From Tenebrio molitor (lineage: Eukaryota; Arthropoda; Insecta; Coleoptera; Tenebrionidae), in NCBI RefSeq assembly GCF_963966145.1, contig NC_091052.1, forward strand, positions 14,012,001 through 14,076,000: a DNA stretch of 64,000 nucleotides. Direction: 5' to 3'. Both the position numbers and the translations under genes were made by a program. The notes beneath the pieces are model-generated. The model saw only the letters and a list, made by a program, of their open reading frames with translations. It did no database searches and was not told where the DNA came from. This document shows positions 26,445-37,896 of this stretch, one piece after another. The first letter of the stretch is position 1. Every line of letters starts with the position of its first letter.

Positions 26445-26672
26445 CAGGATTATTACCGTCATAGAGTTCTCACGAAAATTTAATGTTATGCAACACAAAA
26501 TACAGTTTAAATTTATTATAATTTATAATCAATGCCATTTTGATTTTTAAACGAAACTATTTTGATTCCTTATTTGTAAAACGTTAAACATGGTGTCTAG
26601 CAATTTGAGCTTTTGGTATTTTGTGTTGCATAATATAAAATTTCCGCGGGAACTCTACGGTAAATAGTTCTG
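26445..26672. mobile_element. 228-bp Tc1/mariner-type MITE
   Basis: It is flanked by TA on both sides. The ends are imperfect inverted repeats of roughly 60 bp: CAGGATTATTACCG pairs with CGGTAAATAGTTCTG, and GTTATGCAACACAAAATAC pairs with GTATTTTGTGTTGCATAA. There is no ORF. Confidence 0.8.
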
Positions 26673-26744
26673 TATAGCAGTAAGCCCTTTAATTAGTAAA
26701 CCTGATTTTATAATTTTGGAATGTAGTTCCCAAAGTTAAATATT

Positions 26745-27025
26745 TTTTTTTGTTCGACACTGTCAGAATTTGAGAATTTTCTCCTGTGTGCACGGATTTT
26801 GATAAATGTCACAACTTGTCAAAATGAAACGTCAAGCTAATTTTACAGATTTTAAGCATTTTGGAGCCTTTGAGGGGCTCGTTGAACAAAAAAACGTATT
26901 CAACTCGTTTTGTGTAAATTGGGCTTTTTTGGCACTCGTGGGCCTTTATAACGCGTTTTAAACTAGCCCACTCATACCAAAAAAGGCCAATTTACACACG
27001 AACTCGTTAAATAAACTACTATTAC
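26745..27025 (-). repeat. Foldback repeat copy (same family as 9905-10415)
   Basis: It carries the core CTGTCAGAATTTGAGAATTT and AAAATGAAACGTCAAGCTAA in inverse orientation to the 10-kb copies. It is followed by a hairpin at 26912-26997 (GTGTAAATTGG pairing with CCAATTTACAC) and ends in CGTTAAATAAACTACTATT. Confidence 0.75.
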
Positions 27026-27188
27026 TTTTCGTTAGGCACAATTCTTTCTCAGATAGAGATAAGTTTACCAGGAGGGAATTAAAATTAAATTAAAAAATAC
27101 AATGTGACAAGGATGACAGTCTTAAATAATTACCTCCAAATGCTCAGTCCGAGTTAAGTAAAATTTCAATTGCAAACTTAAAAAAAAA

Positions 27189-27339
27189 TGTGAGAGTTTC
27201 AATGAATCAGCAATACAGGATCAGCGAACACGAAATTCTTTATTATGACAACTCAAAAGTACAATTGTTTGTTATTATATGCCTACTATGTAATACAACA
27301 CATGGCAACACCAAAGGGTAAAATTGCCAAACTCCAACA
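27189..27339 (-). repeat. Copia 3' LTR
   Basis: A 151-bp terminal repeat on the plus strand from TGTGAGAG to CTCCAACA, with TG..CA ends. By eye it is identical in every base to the copy at 31614-31764. A G-rich polypurine tract (TTGAGGGGGGG on the minus strand) lies immediately inside it. Confidence 0.93.
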
Positions 27340-27346
27340 CCCCCCC

Positions 27347-30300
27347 TCAAGTTACAACTGAGGTGTTGTCGGATTGAAGTCCCAATCCAAGAATACATCT
27401 GTCATGATTTTCTTTGGGTAAGGCTTTCGTTAGTACATCCGCTATCATTTTCTCGGTCGGTAGGTATAGGATCTTGATGGGATGTTTCTTCACTGCGTCG
27501 CGAATAAAACGGTATCTAACATCAATATGTTTCGATCTTGCATGATAGACGGAATTTTCGGTTAATTTTCCAGCACCTTGATTATCGTTAAAAACCACAA
27601 CGTTTGCTAGTGATTGAAATCCCAATTCCTTGAGGTAACCAATTAGAAAAACTGCTTCCTTGGATGCATCACTGAGTGCCATATATTCGGCTTCGGTAGA
27701 CGATAATGCGACGGTTCGTTGCTTTCTGGATTCCCAGGAGAAAGCAGCGCCGGAGAGTATGAAAGTTGATCCCGTGTAAGATCTTCTGTCAATCTCGCAG
27801 TTCGCCCAGTCTGCGTCTACGTAGCAGGTTAAATTATCCTGATTCTTCCTGTAGATGAGTTTCTTGTCGATGGTTCCTTTCAGATATCTAAGAACTCTCT
27901 TAGCCGCTGTGCAATGTTTCTTGCGGTAACAATTGCTGAATTGACTCAGGACGCTCACAGCATGTGATACATCTGGACGAATCCCCACTGCAACATACAT
28001 AAGCGCTCCTATTAGCTCTCTAAAAGGAAAATTTGTATCTTCGTTGTCATCTTCAGAATGAAGTTCAGAAAGTTTAGATCCAACTGCAAGCGGTGTCAAA
28101 ACGGGCTTACAATCTTCCATGCGATATCTCTTCAAGATTTCCCGGATATATCCTGCTTGAGACAGGCATATTTCATTTTCATTTTGCTCTATTTGAATGC
28201 CCAAACAGTATTTTGCTAAACCAAAATCTTTGATACGAAAAGTTTTGGAAAGAACGTCTTTGATTTGCCTTTCTCTTTCCTGATTTCCGGAGATAATTAA
28301 TATATCGTCCACATAGATCAAAACAAATGTTCTCGTGTTTTTGTCAACGTATACACACGGATCTGCATTTGTTGGAACAAGTCCTGCTCTTTTCATCGTT
28401 TTATCTATTTCGTAGTTCCATTGTCGACCTGCCTGTCGCAACCCGTACAGAGCCTTACGAAGTCTGCAGATTTTATTTTCACCTTGAAGATCTCTCAACA
28501 TAACTCTAGCTTTTTTTACAAGTGTATGATCATCTTCTTCTTCATTGATGATTCGTTGGAGCATTTCTTGGAGCAATGCGGGTTTTTCCATAAAAACTTC
28601 CGTGTCTATTTTGCCGTTTAAATATGCGCTTGTTACATCTAGCTGCGATATTTTCAAATTGTATTTAGCTGCTAGGGCCACCAACAACCTCAATGAGCTT
28701 AAACGAGCAACTGGCGCAAACGTGTCATGGAAGTCAATCCCGGGTCTCTGAGTAAATCCCTTAGCCACTACTCTCGCCTTACGTCGGTCTAAGGTTCCAT
28801 CAGCTGCATACTTGTTGCGGAGAACTGTCCTGCAACCCACTACTTTGGCGTGATCTGGCTTGTCGACGACATCCCATGTGTCGTTGATGACTAGACTCTT
28901 AATCTCAGATAGGATGGCATCCTTCCATTCGTCCTTATCTGCACCGTGGATAGCTTCTGAAAAAGGAATTTCAGATGCTGCCATGACAAAATCTATCTCT
29001 TCGTATCGCAGATCTTCTCCCGAAGTTGATTCAGTGTTCGATCTGTCGACTACAACAGGAAGATTTTGATTGTAGATCATGTGATACTGTTTCTTCGGTC
29101 TTCCAACTTTTCCAGTTAAAATCTTGCGAGGTCTTCCCGGACCCCTCTTGGTTTTGATTGCGTCATCCATTTTCTCGATCTCTTCGTCTGGAGTGACTAT
29201 CTCACCTGTGATTTCGTCTTCTTCGAAATCTTCTTGCATCAATGGAATTTCTTGCATATTGACAGTTGGAGCCTTCGTCTCTTCTAGACTGTTTCCCCCC
29301 CCACAAATGTCAATATCAACTCTTCCGTTAGGATCCGTATTGTCCAATAGATCGGAGAGCTTAAACCTTCCATTTAAAGTTTCACTTGAGATTATATCTT
29401 CGTACTCATTGCTTTCGAATTCTTCGAAGAATTTGACATCTCTCGAAATTCTAATTTTTTGCTCTGACGGTATCCACACTCGATACCCTTTTGGATAATC
29501 TGAATAACCGACAAATATTCCTTCAACAGTTTTCGAGTCAAACTTCCCTCGATTAGTTGATTTATCCAAAACATAAGCTTTGCAACCAAATATTTGTAGA
29601 TGACTAACATCTGGAGACTTCCCAGTCCAACGTTCATAGGGAATATCTCCGTCAATACTTTTGGAGATGCATCTGTTTCGAACGTGATTTGCTGTCATTA
29701 TGGCTTCTCCCCAAAATGATGCAGGAAGACCAGATTCTAATAACATACATCTGGCAGCTTCTACCAGCGTTCTATTCTTCCGTTCTGCCAAACCGTTCTG
29801 TTGAGGACTGTAGACCGTAGTCAAACGACGTTGAATACCAAAGTCTCGGAAAAACTTGTCCATTTCCTTGTTGCAATATTCTTTTCCATTATCTGATTGA
29901 ACTGCTTTGATTTTTCTTTCCAATTGTGTTTCCACAAAGTTCTTGTACTCTCTGAATTTTGATGCTACTTCGGATTTCTTCCGAATCAGATACGTTTGAG
30001 TCCAGCGACTGTAATCGTCTGTAAAAGTAACAAAATAACGAGCACCACCCTTAGACTCAATTCTCATAGGCCCGCATACATCTGTATGTACGATGTCCAG
30101 CAAGTTTGAGGATCGATTAGGGCGTCTTGGAAACGGGGCGGTAGCAAACTTGCCAGCGATACAAATTTTGCATGGGTTATTGGTACTCACAGCGCCTTTT
30201 AATTTCGCACCAGTAACGAGATTTTCCTTCATCATTACTTCCAAATCTTTGAAATTTAAATGACCAAAACGTCGATGCCAATTGCTAAAAATGTCACATG

Positions 30301-31534
30301 TCATAGTGACAGATGTAGCACACGCTTCTTGGTGGTTTTCTCGAAGATAGAATAGGTCTCCATCTCGATCTGCTATCATCTTGACACGTCCACGACGATC
30401 TTGGATGAATGCCCGATTCTTCGTAAAAAGAACTTCACGATTCTTGTCCACGATCTTCGCAATTGACAACAAATTTGTTCTGAAATCAGGAGCATACAGA
30501 GTATTTTTCAATTCAATCTTCTTTGCTTGATTTCCGACGGAGGTTAGTATGTTCACGCTTCCTTTCGCAATTGCCTGAGTTGTTGCGTTACTTGCCAATT
30601 TCAGCTGGCATTGAGCTTTTTCTGAATTGATGAACAACTCCTTGTCGTTGCAAATGTGTGATGTACATCCGCTGTCCAAACACCATTTATTGTTAGTTTT
30701 CCCCGAAAAATAAGCTTCATGAACAAGTCCAGCCTTTTGGTTTTCTTCTCTCTTCTTTTTGAAGCAATCAGCAGCCTTGTGACCACGTTTACCGCAGTAA
30801 TTACACTTGTAGGTAATTTTGGGCTTCGAAGATTTTTCGTCTTGTTTCTTGTAGTTGTCTTTTGATGTGTTCAAATCCCTTGAGAAGTGTTTGGAGAACA
30901 TGACACCGCCGGTTGAACTTCCGTCAAGTTTCTGATTCCGTGCGTCATTCTCCTCGACAATCTTCACCTTTAGATTTTCCACGTTAGGTAAGCTATCTCT
31001 GGACTCGATAGCGCATCGAAAATTCTCAAAACTACTAGGTAAACTATATAGCAACATGATGGACAACAGATCACCATTTATCTCGATGTTCATTCCTTGT
31101 AATTTATCGACTGTGTCCATAAATCTGGCTACGTGTTCACGAACGTCGTCATCTTCGCGCATCTTGTGTTGTATCAATTGCTTTAATAACGTTGCCTTGC
31201 GTGCCGGTCCTTTGGATTCATATATGGATTCTAGTTTCATCCATATCTCCCGCGAAGTCTCACAACTGCGAATCTGCCTAAGTTCCGATGCGTTCATGGC
31301 GAGGATTAAGTCTGATTTTGCCTTGCGATCGGCGGCGATCCATTTCTTTTGCTCCTCTTCCGTGACAGCACGAGCTTCACCTTCACCGGTAATTTCGGGT
31401 TTAGGCTTTTCGCCGGATACATACGACCAAGTATCATTCTTGATAAGAAGGGCTTCTACCTGGATCTTCCATGTATCATAATTGCTTTTATTTAACATTT
31501 CAAATCTTGTCGAATTTGTGAAACTCATTTCCAC
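27347..31534 (-). CDS. Copia gag-pol polyprotein
   Basis: A single 1395-aa frame encodes the whole element proteome. In order it shows: an N-terminal gag region (about 1-230); a CCHC zinc knuckle (CNYCGKRGHKAADC, about 243-256); an aspartic protease with DSGCTSHIC (about 288-296); a GAG-pre-integrase segment with HxxxH-like GHLNF; an integrase core (HTDVCGPM, ... SDNGKEY, ... QQNGLAERKNRT); a basic linker with GRGPGRPRK- and GRPKK-like stretches; reverse transcriptase with YVDDILIIS; and RNase H with DADWA, SSTEAEYMAL and the closing region. No stop or frameshift interrupts it. Copia elements normally make gag from a spliced or truncated RNA; that was not examined here. It may be able to transpose, by inference. 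Confidence 0.95.
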   Translation of the reverse strand: MEMSFTNSTRFEMLNKSNYDTWKIQVEALLIKNDTWSYVSGEKPKPEITGEGEARAVTEEEQKKWIAADRKAKSDLILAMNASELRQIRSCETSREIWMKLESIYESKGPARKATLLKQLIQHKMREDDDVREHVARFMDTVDKLQGMNIEINGDLLSIMLLYSLPSSFENFRCAIESRDSLPNVENLKVKIVEENDARNQKLDGSSTGGVMFSKHFSRDLNTSKDNYKKQDEKSSKPKITYKCNYCGKRGHKAADCFKKKREENQKAGLVHEAYFSGKTNNKWCLDSGCTSHICNDKELFINSEKAQCQLKLASNATTQAIAKGSVNILTSVGNQAKKIELKNTLYAPDFRTNLLSIAKIVDKNREVLFTKNRAFIQDRRGRVKMIADRDGDLFYLRENHQEACATSVTMTCDIFSNWHRRFGHLNFKDLEVMMKENLVTGAKLKGAVSTNNPCKICIAGKFATAPFPRRPNRSSNLLDIVHTDVCGPMRIESKGGARYFVTFTDDYSRWTQTYLIRKKSEVASKFREYKNFVETQLERKIKAVQSDNGKEYCNKEMDKFFRDFGIQRRLTTVYSPQQNGLAERKNRTLVEAARCMLLESGLPASFWGEAIMTANHVRNRCISKSIDGDIPYERWTGKSPDVSHLQIFGCKAYVLDKSTNRGKFDSKTVEGIFVGYSDYPKGYRVWIPSEQKIRISRDVKFFEEFESNEYEDIISSETLNGRFKLSDLLDNTDPNGRVDIDICGGGNSLEETKAPTVNMQEIPLMQEDFEEDEITGEIVTPDEEIEKMDDAIKTKRGPGRPRKILTGKVGRPKKQYHMIYNQNLPVVVDRSNTESTSGEDLRYEEIDFVMAASEIPFSEAIHGADKDEWKDAILSEIKSLVINDTWDVVDKPDHAKVVGCRTVLRNKYAADGTLDRRKARVVAKGFTQRPGIDFHDTFAPVARLSSLRLLVALAAKYNLKISQLDVTSAYLNGKIDTEVFMEKPALLQEMLQRIINEEEDDHTLVKKARVMLRDLQGENKICRLRKALYGLRQAGRQWNYEIDKTMKRAGLVPTNADPCVYVDKNTRTFVLIYVDDILIISGNQERERQIKDVLSKTFRIKDFGLAKYCLGIQIEQNENEICLSQAGYIREILKRYRMEDCKPVLTPLAVGSKLSELHSEDDNEDTNFPFRELIGALMYVAVGIRPDVSHAVSVLSQFSNCYRKKHCTAAKRVLRYLKGTIDKKLIYRKNQDNLTCYVDADWANCEIDRRSYTGSTFILSGAAFSWESRKQRTVALSSTEAEYMALSDASKEAVFLIGYLKELGFQSLANVVVFNDNQGAGKLTENSVYHARSKHIDVRYRFIRDAVKKHPIKILYLPTEKMIADVLTKALPKENHDRCILGLGLQSDNTSVVT

Positions 31535-31613
31535 TAAATTGCGTTAGATTTTGCGCGATAGCAGTCTTCAAATTTCAATTAATCGTGAACCTGTTTGTAC
31601 TGGGCCCATAACC

Positions 31614-31764
31614 TGTGAGAGTTTCAATGAATCAGCAATACAGGATCAGCGAACACGAAATTCTTTATTATGACAACTCAAAAGTACAATTGTTTGTTAT
31701 TATATGCCTACTATGTAATACAACACATGGCAACACCAAAGGGTAAAATTGCCAAACTCCAACA
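31614..31764 (-). repeat. Copia 5' LTR
   Basis: A 151-bp repeat identical to 27189-27339. It holds the promoter/R region of the minus-strand element. The primer-binding site adjoins its inner edge (31599-31613). Confidence 0.93.
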
Positions 31765-34763
31765 AAAAAGTCCTTGAATTTCAATTTTAAAAAATATAAT
31801 AAAATTGACTTTTTTAAAAATAACTTAATACATTGACGCAAACTTCTTTTTTCTTTGGAAATAATTTGACAAAATGTTCGCTTTTGCGCGACCCTTACTG
31901 CCTTTGGCACCACCCCACATCGGTGCAATTTTGCGCCCTGGTACGTGAAAAGTGACAGAAGATCGATGCAAAACCTTATCCTTTCGCCATATTTGGCACA
32001 ATTTCTGCGACAAGTCTAAGAACAAAGTGCGTTTTGAATCGCGCTATCGATTAAAACCCGAATGAGTCTATATTAAGACGTCGTGCGGGTCGAGTGTCCT
32101 CCGGTGTTATCTCCCTGGGGGGCGTCGTGATTAAAGGGGCCTCACGACGCCGCCACAATCTTGCCCACGAATAACCCCGATCGCGGACAATAAACCTGCG
32201 ATGACAGTGGCCCCCGTAATGACCCCGCTCGGGTGAGTCCTCGAATGGTCCATCGGAATTGTTGAGCGTAGAGTTGATCGATATGTATTCTCCCGCCTCT
32301 TTCAGCGGTTGGCGTCAGTCGGGGGGAGTTGGTGTAACTGGCTCTAGGTTAGAACAGCACAGACATCCGAACGAGACAAAGTGCCTTCAGCCAAAATAGA
32401 CACCAACGCTTGTGCGGCACACGACGATGATCGCCCGGTAGAAATGTGTTCTGGGCGAAAATGGGAGCTACTCTCAAACACCACCCAACCCTGCTCGTGA
32501 GTATGATTGCTTTCCGGTAGTGTTAGGCGAAAGAAGCGGTTCGTTCCGGTGCAGGAGCGCTCAGCAGGAATGCGAACAAACCTGCGGAAAAATCCCAACA
32601 GGATCAGGGGCGCCGGTACTTACCCGGGTGTCGACAAGGTGGGAGACCCACCTAAGTAACACGTCTTAAGTATCGACCCGCGTGGCAACAATGCGGTTAC
32701 TGGCGAATCTTTGCTTACATTATGACGTCAGCTGCACCCCTTGTTTCTCTTTTGCGGCAGTTCGTGCGAGCTGTACGTTCACCCTTGACATTCGTGACAG
32801 CCCTCGCCTTATCCCCCGGATAATCGCCGACAGGGGTGGCTCGCGACTGTATTCGCAAGGGTGGAAGTGTTGCCGCACTTTCCTTTTAACACAAAATTTC
32901 CTACACCAATATTTACCCGTTTCCCAAGCGTGATTTACTCAAGTCATTTACTTAGCTACCAAGATAATGCATGTTTGCGGAATTATAGCGTCAGTGATTT
33001 GTTTTCGGTATTTTTGATAATACACGAACAAAACCGACGAGGTCATACAAAGAATTTATATGCAATGCAAATCTGAAGCCTTCAAAGCCACCAACTTGAG
33101 CATTACACATCATGTGTTAAAATTTTGAAATTACACTCTTGATTTTAACTTACGGAATCAAGCGAGGAAGTCTTCAAGGTTGGTCAATGTCTGTTGGTTC
33201 TAAAAATGGGATTAAGGTTTGGTCATAAATTATAAATGTAAATGTGGTTCTTTTGTTTGCCAATCCAGAGTTTTTATTCGTGTTGCCTGCTTTTGGAAAT
33301 GTTAAAATATTTCAATTGATAAAATTGGAATAATTTGTCTATGAGGTTTCACTCGTAGAACCATCATTTTTAACACGCGGGTTCGCTTCAAGAGCTTTGC
33401 TTTGACACGCAATGCTGAAGAGATAAAATCCATTAATCCATAATTGACTTTTGGGTATGCTTGAGCGCAACTCCATACTGCAGAGTATGCGAAGTAAAAC
33501 CGGTTCCTCTCGCCTAAAATTGTCTCATCTTGAGTTAAATGCACTTCTCGATAAACAGCCTCATTACAAAAAATAATGAAGTAAACATTATCGTAGTTAT
33601 TACGTGCCATTTGATTAGATTATATTTCCGGCAAATTTACTGACACCATCATCGACAAAAAAAATCAGTAGGTACCTGATAACGTTTAACCTACTGCTTG
33701 AATTGATTGAGTGCCCAGTCCTCCACCTTATTTGTCCTATTGAATTGCCACAATTACATCAACTACAGTACTGGAGTACTTTGTTGATGCGACGTAAAAT
33801 ACCAAAATGACCAGAGTCCATTATTACAGACCTTCAATTTAAATTTCACTGCCACGTTTTTATAACAACGATTGGAGGTCGTGTGTAGGTTCAACCAACA
33901 TTTGAGGAACTCGTAGTACCGTATGGTGGAAGCTTTAATTTGTTTCGATACCGCTCGTCGACGAGACGCGAAAGGACGCAAAGTCGTTGATCCACTTAAG
34001 TCAATTGAGTTAAGTCACTTGGGAGACGTCCTTCCGGTCTACATTACAAGCGCCACACCTGCACAGTGCAGTAATTGGGTCATGGCACGTGTTGTGGCCG
34101 CACGCAAATCCCATTTTAGGCATTTTTTGGCTGGTCTGGCGTTAATTAATAATTTTTTATTCAGATGACGCAAATGTGTTAAAAATAGGCAACCGATCGA
34201 ACACAACGTTTGAGGGAAATTAAGAGCGACAGACGTCGAAGTAATTGAGTTAATGTAGATTGTTTTGATGGCTGTTATATCGGTAGTTTTGAATTACCAA
34301 CCGCTAACAAGCGGGTTCGTCGCAACATAATTTTAGTGGAATTATTTAAGCCTGTTGTCGACGTCTCAATACAAATTTAGATGGAAAAACGAGAGAAAAA
34401 TTGTTTATTTCAATAACATTTGGAATTGGTTTTCTTAATTTAACCACACGACTTGAAATGAAGCATAAAAAGAAATCTTTTTAACACGTAGGTTATATAA
34501 AACATTGCAGTAGCGTCGAGTTAAATTTAGATCGGCGACTATTATTTTAACCTTCGTCGGATCAATTTTTCTCATCGAGTTTCGGCGTGTTGGATTTTTC
34601 ATTTCTCGAAGGAGCACAGCTCCGCACACATGTCTTTTAATTTCGGTGCAAATATCTAGTCATTGAACCCCGGGACGTTCTAGTGATTGTTATAGTTCTG
34701 AGAAATGGTTTTATCGGCAGCGTTAAGAGAAATCGACACAAACTTGAATAAATTAGTTGGAAG
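31765..34763. other. Intergenic, partly GC-rich, no gene recognised
   Basis: A GC-rich patch at about 32.05-32.85 kb contains a strong minus-strand donor motif (GTAAGT just after CGACACCCGG, near 32625), so a non-coding first exon or promoter is conceivable. Frames of 60-100 codons here and at 33.3-33.6 kb lack family resemblance and codon structure. Confidence 0.4.
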
Positions 34764-36908
34764 ATGAGTCGGTGGAAATTCAGAGTACTTAACCCACTGT
34801 TGCAGTCGTGTTTGTGTCAATCTATTTTATTTTTTTTGCAGGATTGGCCCGTCAAAACGAGTGGAAACTTGCGAAAATGCCTGATTACGTGTATGGTCCT
34901 AACTTTCGTAATAATCTTTTTCTATTATACCCAATTCAATATTCACAACTTAGAAGAAGAAATTGTAGTGAATCTAAATTGTAATTAACCTTCATGATGG
35001 AAATGCACACGTTGACGGTGTCGCCTTTGTAGATTCCAAATCCAAGAGTTTAAGTGGTCCACCCAAATACCTGATCCACACGTCAAAATGTCGGATACCC
35101 AACGACGATCCGTTCAACGAAGACGTAAAGAAGTTTTTCCATCGGGAGGAGTACGTCACATGTTCCAAGAAGCCGCTTTTGACGTACGTCGAGACGACAG
35201 ACTCGGTATCGACGTTGCACGTGAATCGGAGTCTTCTCGGTACTTACAGCCTCTTCAAAATTTCTTGTTGCCACTCGTCCGTGACGAGAATCGTCCACGC
35301 CAACAAATCCGACGATGAAGTGAGGTGAGACGTGGTGTGACAGCTTAGCAAAACTTGATTCTTTGCAGCTTTTCAGAATGTGTTCCGTTCGAGAGCAGCG
35401 TGAACATAACGGATTTGGTGGTGATGGTCAAGTGCAAAACCTCACTCGGTGTGGTCTACTCGAACGTGCACGCGGCCATCAGCTCCCGACATGTCCCCGA
35501 AAGCAAGATGAAACGCAACTGGACCTCAGAAACGACCCCTTTCGGTGTTTTATTTGTGGGAATCGACAGCATTTCCAAGATGAATCTGGTCCGCACGATG
35601 CCAAAAACGTACGAGTTCTTGCGGGGACGAGACTTTTACGATCTGAAAGGGTACACCAAGATCGGCGACAATACATTTCCTAATTTAATGGCGATATTGA
35701 CTGGTAAGACTTGGACCCAAGTCTACGAACACTGTGACCCCAAAAAGAATAAGATGAATAACTGTGATATGATATGGGATAAATTTAGTGATTTAGGATA
35801 CATAACGGCGTACGCGGAAGACGAATCGAGCATAGGGACTTTCAACTACAACCGCAAAGGATTCGCCAGTCCTCCAACAGATTTCTACATGAGACCGTAC
35901 GTGATAGCGACTGAACAATTGCCTTCCATCAAGAAATTCGGGATGCACACTTGTTCAGGACCGGAGAGTAGCGGAGAGAGGATCATGAATCTCGCCAAGG
36001 ACTTCGCGGTCACCTTTCCGCACCATCCAAAATTCGGACTCTTCTGGATGAACACGTTCAGTCACGACAACTTGAATCTGCCGTCCTCGATGGATGCAAA
36101 AGTCGAACAGTTTTTGAGAGGAATCTACGACCATCTGAACAACACCATTTTTGTATTCTTCAGCGACCACGGATTCAGATTCGGGGAAATCCGCTACACT
36201 CACACCGGATGGCTTGAAGAACGCCTGCCCTACATCTACATCCATTTACCGAAGAGATTCAAGGAGCGCCACCCCGCTGAATTCAACAATTTCCTAACAA
36301 ACACCAAAAGACTTTCGAACCCTTTCGACGTCCACATGACTCTGCAAGACGTTTTACTCTCCGCCAACCAGACCTACTCGGTCCGGCCGAGTCTCGCATG
36401 TCCTAAATGTCATTCTTTGTTCAAAGAAATCGACGAAGCTCGGACCTGCAAAGACTGCGCCATCGAACAGCACTGGTGTATGTGTTCCGGTCACTCTTAC
36501 GTCAACCCCGCCAAGAAGATTGTTGTGGATTCGGCGGAGTTCATTGTTTCGCAGATAAACGCGCTTGTCAAGGCTGACGAAGAGGGACACAAGTGCGCTT
36601 ATTACTACCTGAAGAAGATAGTGTCTTCGGGAATGTCGGAGAGTTACTTAAACGAACTCAACCACACCGTCAACTTCTTTCTCATCATGCTGGAGACCAG
36701 ACCGCCGGCAATGTTTGAAGCAACTGTGGAAGTTGCGGTGCAGCATCACAAGTTGCCTAGTTTTCGTTTGTTAGGTGATATTAGTCGTACAAATAGGTAT
36801 CGTGACAATAGCAAATGTATTCAAAATTCTTTGAAAAAATATTGCTACTGTGATGGGCTCTTCACTTCTATTACAAGTGCCATATGTAATTTTTTAAATT
36901 GTGTTTAA
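34764..36908 (+). CDS. DUF229 family protein 1 (alkaline-phosphatase/sulfatase-like ectoenzyme)
   Basis: Exons 34764-34980, 35033-35324 and 35369-36908 give 682 aa; the introns are 52 and 44 nt. A membrane anchor (CLITCMVLTFVIIFFYY) is followed by the lumenal/extracellular DUF229 region, which begins near KYLIHTSKCRIP. The catalytic-type blocks are GIDSIS (metal Asp about 236), DNTFPNLMA (Thr about 272, at the nucleophile position used by NPP enzymes), YAEDES, and FFSDHGFRFG (Asp/His about 436-437) followed by HTGWLEERLP. A Cys-rich segment (LACPKC...CKDC...CMC) and a terminal KYCYCDG follow. The start is uncertain: 34764 opens the frame, but an acceptor-like TTTTTTGCAG at 34833-34842 and an in-frame ATG at 34893 offer a shorter 639-aa form or an upstream exon. 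The substrate is unknown. It is the tandem paralog of the next gene, with introns 1 and 2 in the same places and phases. Confidence 0.88.
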
Positions 36909-36940
36909 TTTTATATTTGTTGACTTTATTATACAAAAGG

Positions 36941-36946
36941 AATAAA
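36941..36946 (+). terminator. Polyadenylation signal of DUF229 gene 1
   Basis: AATAAA lies 33 nt after the stop codon, in a T-rich context. Confidence 0.6.
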
Positions 36947-37573
36947 AAATTATATTTTAAACGGTTAATAAATTTGTTTTATATTTTAACAAACTCGCTT
37001 TTTAAATCTCCCAAAACTTATCCTACGACGAGATAAAAAATACTATCTATATTATAATATCGAGCGAATACAATATATATCACTTATATCAGTAAATAAA
37101 AAGAAAGAAAAAATAAAAGTACAGGTGCGCACTAATCTGTAAACTTTGACATAATTTTCAACTTGATTGTTCTTTTAAATAACTGTACGTGGAATATGTC
37201 AAGATATGTTGATATAACGGTTAGCAGTATTTAGAAAGACGTTATTTTGACATCTAAGCATCAATTTTTAGCGCGTAGACGGTAATAACGATTGCGCTTT
37301 ACGTAAATTGCGAACGTACCCATACCGCAAGACGTTAACGTTATTTTTGACATTTCTCATATGTCAACAGTTTGACAATTCAAAAAAGTTCGAGTGCGAT
37401 TTGATCGAAATAAGTAAGAAATAAAGTGATGAACTGATTCTTCAATATCATCGTCAATTCCACCACCTAAAATTGCAGTTTCTAACATTTCGTTCATTTT
37501 TAACACTACCTGTCAACTTTGCATTTTAATAACGTTAACTCCTTGATAAATTGCAGTAACTTTAAATCACTAT

Positions 37574-37706
37574 GGGCCGGTTGCATCAACGCCAGTTAAA
37601 GTTAACTGTAGGTTAAAATGCTTCGTTACTTTGGTTACCTTTGGTAACAATGTTTTCGTATATTTTAATCTGTAGTTAAATTTAACTCACGTTGGTGAAC
37701 CGGCCC
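37574..37706. mobile_element. 133-bp palindromic MITE
   Basis: The outer ends GGGCCGGTTGCATCAACG and CGTTGGTGAACCGGCCC are inverted repeats, and the inner GTTAAAGTTAACT and AGTTAAATTTAACT extend the match. The element is flanked by TAT on both sides, which would suit a 3-bp target duplication of PIF/Harbinger type. It lies between the two DUF229 genes. Confidence 0.7.
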
Positions 37707-37896
37707 TATGCCGTTAAAGCGTAGCGTTATTTCATAGCGCATGCATTTATTAACCTATTATATAAAGGTTGAATGCACTATCTCTCTATTAAGATGAAAA
37801 AACGTAATACAAATTCCAGTTACTGGTTATATCATGTTCTGAAGTACTGCTGTTGTAAAAATACCAATATATGACTAATGAAATAGATAATAGGAG

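Larger units (their letters stand above)
27189..31764 (-). mobile_element. Complete Ty1/copia LTR retrotransposon
   Basis: A 4576-bp element with two identical 151-bp LTRs, one uninterrupted gag-pol frame, and A5 on each outer flank consistent with a 5-bp target duplication (both flanks are A-runs, so the exact duplication is ambiguous). On the minus strand the 5' LTR is followed at once by GGTTATGGGCCCAGT, resembling the internal tRNA-iMet primer site used by Drosophila copia. A polypurine tract precedes the 3' LTR. Identical LTRs and an open frame indicate recent insertion. Confidence 0.95.

Noticed and set aside
33302..33610. 102-codon minus-strand frame
   Set aside because: No start context, signal or family resemblance, and no neighbouring exons in phase.
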